DNA from: Candidatus Krumholzibacteriota bacterium
GTDB lineage: Bacteria; Krumholzibacteriota; Krumholzibacteriia; Krumholzibacteriales; WJIX01
Assembly: GCA_034520215.1 (NCBI GenBank)
Contig: JAXHNR010000002.1
Location: forward strand, 842,642 to 906,641
Reading direction: 5' to 3'
DNA: 64,000 nucleotides
Shown here: piece after piece, positions 43,992 through 51,700 of the stretch
Position numbering within the stretch: the first letter of the stretch is position 1
Layout of the letters: each line of letters starts with the position of its first letter
The notes under the pieces: model-generated
Database searches by the model: none
What the model was told of the DNA's origin: nothing
What the model saw: the letters and a program-made list of their open reading frames with translations, nothing else
Translations under genes and position numbers: made by a program

Positions 43992-44158
43992 GTAAGTATG
44001 CGTAGAGAGGAATTTTCAACTTCATACAGGACAGGAAGGCTGCAAGAGAGGATATAGGAACTAATTTTTGCCTTAAAGGGCGATCTGGAAATGCTGGCTG
44101 GTAAAACAAAGAGTATATAACTAGAAACTGAACCGAGGGATGGTTCAGTATTTTTTTT
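43992..44158 (+). ncRNA. Candidate attenuator leader or small RNA
   Basis: A promoter at 43956-43985 and a strong intrinsic terminator at 44127-44158 bound a ~165-base transcript with no coding frame, upstream of the ParA-like gene. It could be an attenuation leader (riboswitch-like) or a stand-alone small RNA. I found no match to riboswitch motifs I know (c-di-GMP, TPP, SAM, cobalamin), nor to SRP RNA. Confidence 0.35.
44127..44158 (+). terminator. Strong intrinsic terminator inside the ParA operon leader
   Basis: ACTGAACC and GGTTCAGT form a perfect 8-bp stem with a 7-base loop, then A and eight T. It lies 50 bases before the ParA-like start codon, so it must be read through, or a further promoter must exist, for the operon to be expressed. 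Confidence 0.85.
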
Positions 44159-44208
44159 GCCAAATATATTTCCCTGTATCTCCGGTAAAGACGGGAGTGT
44201 GATCAGGT

Positions 44209-45282
44209 ATGCGGATTATATCAGTAGTTAATCAAAAGGGCGGGTGCGGCAAAACAACCGTAGCGATAAATCTTGCCGCTGCTCTCAGAAAACTCGAAAA
44301 GAAAATGCTTTTGATTGATCTGGATCCCCAGGCGCATGCCTCAATGGGTCTTAATACACCATATGAGAGGATTTCTTATAGCACCTATGATTTACTTATA
44401 GAGCCCAGGTTGAAACTATGCGACGCGGTTTTTGAATTATCCGAGGATTTCCATATCATCCCCTCCCTTCCTATTCTCAGCGCGCTTGAACAGGAGCTTT
44501 CCGGAAAAAAGGGAAGGGAAAGGCATCTTGGATCCAAACTGGCCAGATCGAACGAAGTGTATGATTTTGTAATAATTGATTCACCGCCAAATGTGGGGAT
44601 ACTTACTTTCAATGCCCTCATTGCTTCGAATGAAGTTATTATACCGGTTGAGCCGAGTTCTTTTTCTTTGGACGGCTTGGACCGGCTTAAAGAAACTCTT
44701 GAACTTCTCGAGAGTGAGATAGATCATGCCGTGAGTATGAATGTTCTTATAAATAATCTGGAGAAGGGAACCAGGTTTGCCAGAGATTTCGTGTGTGAGT
44801 TGGAGAAGGAGCATGAATCTATATTGATGAATAATACCGTAAGCCATTCTGTACGGTATAAAGAATCGGCGCACATGGGTGTTTCAATATTTGAAATGAA
44901 AGGTGTTGAGCATCTACAAAGAGAATTCCTGCATATTGCCGAGGAAATAGAAGAAAAAGCCCCGATACTGAATGTGGGGAATATAAAAAGATGGATGGCA
45001 AGGCTTCACGGACCTAAGATTGTGGAAGAAGGTATCCTGTTTTCACTTGACGCGCCGGACGCGGAGAGTGTTTATCTTACAGGTGAATTCGCCAGTTGGT
45101 CCAGGAACGGAATCAAGATGGAGAGAAATTCCATTGATGGACTATGGGAAGTTACCTTGAACCTTGAACCCGGCGAATATGAATACAGATTTATTGTAGA
45201 TGGAAACTGGGTTAAGGATCCAAAGAACAACGATATTGTAGTGAACGAATTCGGTCAGGAAAACTCTCTGCTGATTGTATAA
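44209..45282 (+). CDS. ParA/MinD-like ATPase fused to an AMPK-type CBM48 glycogen-binding domain
   Basis: 357 residues. Residues 1-~255 are a ParA-type ATPase: deviant Walker A NQKGGCGKTT, Walker A' DLDPQAHASMG, and Walker B VIIDSPPNVG. Residues ~270-357 match the AMPK-beta/isoamylase-early-set fold: VYLTGEFASWSRNG, GLWEVTLNLEPGEYEYRFIVDG, NWVKDPKN, and GQENSLLIV. The two glucan-stacking Trp of AMPK-beta are conserved (Trp297, Trp334), as is the closing Asn. So the ATPase probably binds glycogen or another alpha-glucan. No ParB gene is nearby. Two small genes of unknown type follow with overlap or near-overlap. The fusion is not a known partition protein; its cargo is inferred. Confidence 0.88.
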   Translation: MRIISVVNQKGGCGKTTVAINLAAALRKLEKKMLLIDLDPQAHASMGLNTPYERISYSTYDLLIEPRLKLCDAVFELSEDFHIIPSLPILSALEQELSGKKGRERHLGSKLARSNEVYDFVIIDSPPNVGILTFNALIASNEVIIPVEPSSFSLDGLDRLKETLELLESEIDHAVSMNVLINNLEKGTRFARDFVCELEKEHESILMNNTVSHSVRYKESAHMGVSIFEMKGVEHLQREFLHIAEEIEEKAPILNVGNIKRWMARLHGPKIVEEGILFSLDAPDAESVYLTGEFASWSRNGIKMERNSIDGLWEVTLNLEPGEYEYRFIVDGNWVKDPKNNDIVVNEFGQENSLLIV

Positions 45283-45286
45283 TATA

Positions 45287-46066
45287 ATGTCTCCTGGAAA
45301 AACACCTATAGAACTCAAACAGTTATCGCGTCTGTTTCTGTCCGAGGAAGAGAGAGGGGATTCCCGAAAAATAGCAGTACCGGAAGCTTTCATCTGGGTC
45401 ATAGGATCAGAAGTTTCCGCTATGAGGTCTTTTCTGGCAAGCGGCATATCTGCTTCTATTGCCCGCCATGATGTAAATGTAACCCTTGTTGAATGCGGAT
45501 CAGGAATGCCGAATGCCGGCTATTATTTCGCGCTTGAACCCGAGGAATATCTCTCTCCGATACTTGAGGAGAAGGTTGTTATAGAAAGGACTATCTACGA
45601 TTCACTGCGGTTTGTATATGCCGAACATCCGTATATGCTCAGACCCTTTAACGGAGGATTCGTTCGGGATAACACGGCACATATTGTAGTTGAAGCATTT
45701 AATTTTTATCCGGGAACAAGCAGAAAGAATTATTTGGAAGAGATCTTACGCGGTTCACCGTTTTATTCTCTTAAAGACGAGTCCGGCAGTGTTGTTCCAT
45801 TTGTTATAATAATACTGGATTATGACAGGGTTGTTAAGGACAATGATTTTCTTGATTTGCTGTCTTGTATAGCTCCCGGCGCCCAACTTTACGCCTCCGG
45901 CCGGATTCCGGTTAAGAGGACCGGGCGTTTTGATATGGAGAAATTGGATCTTTCCAGCGGAATAGATTATTTATTCGGAAAGCGTCTGCCCCCCTCCGGT
46001 CCATTTTTCTCGGGCTTTACAAATACCCTGCTGCAGAAGATAGGCGGCAGATGGAAGGAAGGATAA
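45287..46066 (+). CDS. Unknown protein, possible MinD-like fold without P-loop
   Basis: 259 residues, no signal peptide or membrane segment. Around residues 30-80 the pattern AFIWVIGSEVSAMRSFLASG, a long helix, then VNVTLVECGSG lines up in spacing with the MinD/ParA strand-P-loop-helix-strand (deviant Walker A to Walker A'), but the Lys and Gly residues of the P-loop are missing. It may be a nucleotide-dead partner of the upstream ATPase. This is inference from spacing, not a confirmed match. ATG 45287 lies 4 bases past the ATPase stop; a TTG at 45275 overlaps it. No ribosome-binding site, so translation is probably coupled. Confidence 0.6.
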   Translation: MSPGKTPIELKQLSRLFLSEEERGDSRKIAVPEAFIWVIGSEVSAMRSFLASGISASIARHDVNVTLVECGSGMPNAGYYFALEPEEYLSPILEEKVVIERTIYDSLRFVYAEHPYMLRPFNGGFVRDNTAHIVVEAFNFYPGTSRKNYLEEILRGSPFYSLKDESGSVVPFVIIILDYDRVVKDNDFLDLLSCIAPGAQLYASGRIPVKRTGRFDMEKLDLSSGIDYLFGKRLPPSGPFFSGFTNTLLQKIGGRWKEG

Positions 46067-46395
46067 TGATCCCCGGTCATACTTTAGACAGTGATATCGA
46101 AGGATTAGGGAAGATTATAGTTGAAGGACCTGTTCGTTCTCTGTTCAGTAATTTTTGCCATGAAATCCTGAAGTTTTCGAATCAAATAGCAAAAAAAACT
46201 ACCCCTTTTGAGATAAGCTTTCATTCAGCTGGGTGTTTGCTGCTTAAAGTGTCTCCGTATAAAGATCTTTTTATTGTATCGATAGGCGACAATTCCTCCG
46301 TTGAAGTGAGGGTGTCCGATAAAGATGGATTCTTCAGGGGGCTTGACCTATCTTTGAAACATTACCTGGATTATCTTTCAACAACACACGGGTAG
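46066..46395 (+). CDS. Unknown small protein, third gene of the ParA-CBM48 operon
   Basis: 109 residues from ATG 46066, which overlaps the preceding stop (TAATG) and has GGAAGG just upstream; an ATG at 46051 would overlap further. Predicted layout: N-terminal helix (GPVRSLFSNFCHEILKFSNQ), then beta strands FEISFHSAGCLLLKV, LFIVSIGD and VEVRVSD, and a final helix LDLSLKHYLDYLS. A helix-strands-helix order of this length is seen in Roadblock/LC7- and longin-like adaptors, which often partner small NTPases, but this is only a resemblance. Function unknown. Confidence 0.6.
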   Translation: MIPGHTLDSDIEGLGKIIVEGPVRSLFSNFCHEILKFSNQIAKKTTPFEISFHSAGCLLLKVSPYKDLFIVSIGDNSSVEVRVSDKDGFFRGLDLSLKHYLDYLSTTHG

Positions 46396-46463
46396 ATAAA
46401 CAGAGAGGTTAGAGAGATAAGTAAAGGGGAGGAAAGGTATTAAAGATTACTTAAAATTTCTGG

Positions 46464-46491
46464 TTGAAATTGTCATATTTCATGTTATATT
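46464..46491 (+). promoter_or_regulatory. Possible sigma-70 promoter for the matrixin-like lipoprotein
   Basis: TTGAAA and TATATT are 16 bases apart, with a start near 46498 and a 29-base leader. Confidence 0.45.
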
Positions 46492-46526
46492 TAAGTGGAT
46501 CCCGTCTTTACCACAGGCGGAAGAAT

Positions 46527-48371
46527 ATGCGAAAATATGGATTGATAATACTGCTCTTACTTTTCCCTCTTCTGATTTATTCTTGTATTTTTGAAGACGA
46601 TTCCCTTGCGCCGAACCAGCCTCCAAAAATCGTTTACTTCTCCCCTGATTGGCAGATAGGTACTTTGCGGATTCCGTCAGACTCGGTTAGGCTTAATATC
46701 AAAGCCGTTGATCCTGAAAAAGACAATATCAGATATAGTTTTGTGATAATTGATTCTGCCGGCGGGATAGATTCTGTTCTATCTGATTCTGATTCCGCGG
46801 TTTTTTGCGCGCGTGATAGCGGCATCTACAATATAGAAGGAAGAGCTTACGATTCAGATAATTACGGGAAACACAACTGGTTTATCCAGGTTAATAAAAG
46901 AAATAATGTACCTCCCGTTATTACTGAGTGGACTCCCGGAAGTAAGCTGGTTCAATTTGTAGTGGGGTCTCTCGTCAATTTCAGCTTTAAGGTTAGCGAT
47001 GATCATCCCGAGAATCTGGTTTACGGTTATAAAATGGGAGGTATTACAGTTAAGCCTTTTTCTGCTTACCCGAAACTCAGCTACAGATTTCTGCAGAATG
47101 GTTCTTATTATCTCGAAGGGATTGCTTTCGATGGAGAGTACGCCGATACTGTAGGATGGGATATTACAATCAGCGGAGATCCAGATACTATCGCTCCGGC
47201 CGGAATATGTGACCTTAACGGACACCCCGGCAATGAAATCGGCACAATTACCCTTAATTGGACGACTCCGGGCGATGACGGGTATCAGGGTAATGCCACG
47301 AGATATATTGTACGGACATCAACAATCCGCATAATGACCGAGTTGGCATGGAATCAGGCGAATGACCATACGGGCGAGCCGATACCTTTGGATCCGGGCG
47401 TGGAAGATTCAATGGTATTGCGTTCTCTTCATCCGGGAGAAATGGTTTATGTATCTTTGAGAGCGTATGATGAATTTGGTAATATATCGCCTCTATGCAG
47501 CTCTCCCCATTTGAGAATCCGCGGGTTCGACGTTGAAGGCAGGGTTATTGACGGAATCAGTGGAGAAGGGGTTCAGGGTGTCATTGTATCGTCAAATAAT
47601 GTTGAGGACACCTCTTTGCAGGGCGGACCCTACAAACTTGAAAATCTTACTCTAAGCTCAACATCTCTAACGGCCAGGGATGAATTGGATTCTTCTTCTC
47701 TCGGCGATTATTATGACTTTACTTACAGCTTTGATAAAGTTGGTGAAAATTTAGAGGCTGATTTATGCATGGTTCCGATATTTCCGTTGGTTGACGCCAA
47801 GGATGACCGGTATACGGATTTTCTTGATTTTTTCAAACGAATGACCAATACATCGAGCACATATCAAGCCAGTATCTACAGGGGATGGGGGCATTGGCCG
47901 CTTTTGGTATATAATCCTCCCGTTGTTTGTGATGGCGTCGATCTGCGGGCGGCGGCTGAGGGGGCTATGGCCGAGTGGGAAAGTATCACGGGGATCGATC
48001 TCTTCACAACGACAGAAAATGTCGTGGAAGCTGATGTTGAAATTCTTTACGATTCTACAACCGTACCTGATGACTATGTCAGTCATCGTGTTGAAACCGT
48101 GGAAATGCTTGAAGATGATACACCCGGCAGAAAAGTCATGTTTATCTATACTCTGTTATCCTCGCCTTCTATCACAAATGATACCCATGTAATCTATACA
48201 CATGAGTTTGGGCATGTTATAGGTCTTCATCACAGCTTGGATGAAGGGCACATAATGATTGGTTTGACTTTTCCAAAGGTTGAGCATGTCTCTACTGATG
48301 AATCAAATCTGGTAAAGATACTTTATAATTTACCTCCTGTTTTTGATTCCGACTGGATAGTTGAGGACTGA
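46527..48371 (+). CDS. Matrixin-like metalloprotease lipoprotein with Ig/FN3-like domains
   Basis: 614 residues with a lipobox (PLLIYSC|I). Residues ~25-220 hold two Ig-like units (PPKIVYFSPDW..., PPVITEWTPGS...). An FN3-like unit (~235-335, TLNWTTPGDDG) and a CarboxypepD_reg-like repeat (VEGRVIDGISGEGVQGVIV) follow. The C-terminal ~160 residues are a zincin with HEFGHVIGLHH (HExxHxxGxxH) and a later Met (HIM) typical of matrixins. ATG 46527 has GGAAG upstream; a frame to 46464 lies over the promoter. A surface-bound protease, next to a secreted C25 peptidase. Confidence 0.83.
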   Translation: MRKYGLIILLLLFPLLIYSCIFEDDSLAPNQPPKIVYFSPDWQIGTLRIPSDSVRLNIKAVDPEKDNIRYSFVIIDSAGGIDSVLSDSDSAVFCARDSGIYNIEGRAYDSDNYGKHNWFIQVNKRNNVPPVITEWTPGSKLVQFVVGSLVNFSFKVSDDHPENLVYGYKMGGITVKPFSAYPKLSYRFLQNGSYYLEGIAFDGEYADTVGWDITISGDPDTIAPAGICDLNGHPGNEIGTITLNWTTPGDDGYQGNATRYIVRTSTIRIMTELAWNQANDHTGEPIPLDPGVEDSMVLRSLHPGEMVYVSLRAYDEFGNISPLCSSPHLRIRGFDVEGRVIDGISGEGVQGVIVSSNNVEDTSLQGGPYKLENLTLSSTSLTARDELDSSSLGDYYDFTYSFDKVGENLEADLCMVPIFPLVDAKDDRYTDFLDFFKRMTNTSSTYQASIYRGWGHWPLLVYNPPVVCDGVDLRAAAEGAMAEWESITGIDLFTTTENVVEADVEILYDSTTVPDDYVSHRVETVEMLEDDTPGRKVMFIYTLLSSPSITNDTHVIYTHEFGHVIGLHHSLDEGHIMIGLTFPKVEHVSTDESNLVKILYNLPPVFDSDWIVED

Positions 48372-48521
48372 AATTGCAGTTTCGATTTCTTTCCGTTTCA
48401 CTTATCTTATTTAAGTAACGCGGGCGTTTGTTTTTATTTATTATTTGCAACTGATCATTTGATATTAAATTATTCAGCTTCCGATCCCTCACCGCCTGAG
48501 GGGCTGACGGGGTCATCAGGG

Positions 48522-48550
48522 TTGACAAAAAGCCCGATTTAGTGTAGAAT
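48522..48550 (+). promoter_or_regulatory. Sigma-70 promoter for the C25 peptidase gene
   Basis: TTGACA and TAGAAT are 17 bases apart, near consensus. The predicted leader is about 150 bases. Upstream in the same 338-base gap is a small hairpin (CCCTCA 48486-48491, TGAGGG 48497-48502); no other feature is seen. Confidence 0.7.
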
Positions 48551-48709
48551 AAAGCTCAACGACTTTTCTTTCTTATGCGTTTAAACCGTAGAGAGTCATA
48601 TTCTTGAAGGAGTCGCATCATAGGGCCATACAGCTAACGTCTTATCATAGACAAAATGCTATCAGTATAGAATCCGAAGGCTTTCTCTTTGCCAATCAGG
48701 AGGACGAAA

Positions 48710-51700
48710 ATGCGTAGATCTGTTTTATGTATGATTATGATAATTTTCACGGCAGGTTTGTTATTAACGCCGGAAGCTGCTTTAACATCGACCGTCACTT
48801 GGGATTTCTCCATGGAGAGATCTGATGCTGATTTCTCCGAACCTGTTGCGGGCGCACAACGATTTACCGAGATTGAAGGTTTTCAGATGACAGAATATCT
48901 GGATTATCCTCAGGTACCATATCGAGTTGTGAGCCTGTTAATCCCCCAGGGTGAAAAGGTTTCTTCCATAGAACTTATTGACGTAGAATCAGTTGACTTT
49001 GAAAAACCTGTGCTTCTGGCTAATTATAACGGTGAATTGCTTGACGATGGGACGAAACTGGGCTTAACCGCGGATAAAGAGGATATAATTACTTCAGATT
49101 CTGCCTTTCCAAAATGGCAGATCCGGCACCTGGGCACAAATAATTACAGGGAGTATAGAATAGTCTCTATAGCAATTTATCCCATACATTATTCAATTGA
49201 AACCAGTGAACTGGAGATGATTACGAAGGCAAAACTCATTGTTGAGACAGCCCCGCGTGATTTTAAAGGCAGTGACGCCAAGCGGATAAGGCATATAAAG
49301 GGTTTCAGGAAAGAATCCAGGGAAATAGTTGAATCTATGGTGGAAAATGAAGATATGGCGTCATCCTATTTGTTCGAAGATATAAGAGTCGATGATACTA
49401 AGCGTGGTTTTCTTCCGAGTTATATGCCGAGCACCGAAGGCAGTGAAGTTAAATATATTATTATTACTAATGAGGAAATGAAAGCCACCTTTCAGGAATT
49501 CGCAGACAGAAAGACTAGAGAGGGCATCCCCGCTGTAGTAAAAACCGTTCAATGGATTGAGAATAATTATAGAAATGGTGTTGATATAGCTGAATCAATA
49601 AGAAACTTCATTCAGGAAGCATACGCGAAATGGGGGGCTGAATGGGTTCTTCTTGCAGGTGATACAGATGTAATTCCTGATAGAGTCGCGTACTCGGATT
49701 TTTATTATGGTGAATATATTCCTACCGATATGTATTATTCCTGTCTTGACGGAACGTGGAATGCTGATGGAGATTCTCTCTGGGGAGAAGCTCCCGGGGC
49801 GACCGCGGGCGATGATGCTGATTTGTATTCAGAAGTTTATATTGGAAGAATGCCCGTTTCCACGTTAGAGGAAGCGGAACTGTTAATCAACAAAACGATA
49901 GATTATGAAACCCCCTCGGATACCACATCAAAAGAAAAATTTCTGATGCTGGGTGAAGTGTTATTCCCCTCCGATTATTCACCGGGCGATGATATTATTC
50001 TCGATGGTGCTGAGCTGTTAGATGACATATATCAAAGCTGGCTTCAAGGACACACCGAGATTACAACTGACAGGCTCTATGAAAATTATCCGGCATACTC
50101 GGGTTCTGAGGAATTGACAAAAGCGAGCGCTTTATCTTATCTGGATGCCGGCACTAATCATGTCGTACATGCCGGGCACGGCTACAAATACAATATGTCG
50201 GTCGGAGACGCAAGCATCTTGAATTATGATGCTAATAATCTCACAAATGGGGACGCTCTTTTCTCAATGTACCTAATGAATTGTACAAATGCCTCTTATG
50301 ACACGGATTGCCTCGCGGAATATTTTCTTCTCAACAATACAGGCGGCGCTTACGCTGTTACCGGCTCCAGCAGATCGGCGTTTCCAAGCACTTCAAGGCT
50401 TTATATGGAGGAATATTACAGGCTTGTTTTTGATGAGAATATAATGGAACTGGGTAAATTGTATACCCTGTCCCGGGAACCTTACACATCATCGGCTTTA
50501 TCGGAATCGAGTCACAGGTGGACACATTTCATCTGTAATTTACTGGGAGATCCTGAAGCTATGATGCACAGAGGCGAGGTTAAGAATTTCAGCGTAACTC
50601 TTCCGCCTTCTCTCGCGATGGGTGAAAATGATGTGACAGTGGCTGTTCAGAGTGATGGAATGCCTTTCGATTCGGCCAGAGTCTGTCTTTATAAGGAGAA
50701 CGATGATTACATCTATGGGAATACGGATTTATCGGGTGAAATAACATTCAATGATTTTCTCTGCAGAGAACAGGGCATGGTATATGTGGCAGTTACCGGT
50801 TTGAATCACAGCGTTTATCTTGACACAATAGAAGTGTTGCAGGAGAGCGGGCCGTATCTAAGGGTGTCTGATAAAAACTGCTCTGATTCTTCCGGCGGTA
50901 ATGGAGACGGTGTAATAGATAGCGGAGAAACTCTGGATCTCTTTGTTGAAATCGAGAATACCGGAGGCACCGACGCGGAGAAACTCTACGCTAAACTGTC
51001 TTCCTCTGATACGGGTGTTACCGTTATAGACAGCACCGCACTTTATCCCGACATAGTAGCCGGCGGAAAAGAATTTGGAAATGACCCTTTCAGTTTCAGC
51101 GTTAGTCCGGGGTATGGGGATGAAGAAGTAATAGAATTTCAGATTGCCGTTCTTGATTCTTCAGGGTCGGTTTGGAGTGAACATTTTGCCTTCGAAGTTC
51201 ACGCTCCGAGGATAGAACTATATGTAAACTCTAAATCGGACGAACTCCCCTACGGTGACGGGGATGGAACGGTGGAGACAGGAGAGAATTTTCTGCTTAA
51301 AATCGGAGTAAAGAATTTTGGAACAGGATCGGCAGTCGGACTGGAAGGAGTGATTTCTTCGCTTGACCCCGATCTTACAGTTATAGACGGTGTTTCGACC
51401 TATGCTGATATAGCTCCTATGGAGATTGGATACGGCAACGGGTTTGTTGTTTCTGAAGATAGTCTGAGCAGGAACAATTATTTCTCTCTAACTCTTACAG
51501 ATAACCGCGGAAGGGTTTTTACTAAACAGCTTGAATTGAGAGAGCCCCAGGCACCTGAAAACGTCAATCTGGACGCGAGCCTGGGAGCTGATCAAATTGT
51601 GTTGTTCTGGCATCACGCTTCTTCCGGCGATACATTAAATGATTTTCTTGTATACCGCTCTCTGAGCTCGGGAGGGCCGTTCAGTCAAGTCAGTAAAGAT

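Noticed and set aside
44020-44060. SRP (4.5S) RNA in the ParA leader
   Set aside because: CAGGACAGGAAGGCTGCAAG has a passing likeness to the SRP domain IV loop, but the conserved GUCAGGUCCGGAAGGAAGCAGC order and the flanking stem are missing.
48557-48709. c-di-GMP-I (GEMM) riboswitch in the C25 peptidase leader
   Set aside because: A segment GGAGTCGCATCATAGGGCC loosely recalls GGGACGCAAAGC-GGGTC, but the GGCAAACC block and the tetraloop-receptor pairing are absent.
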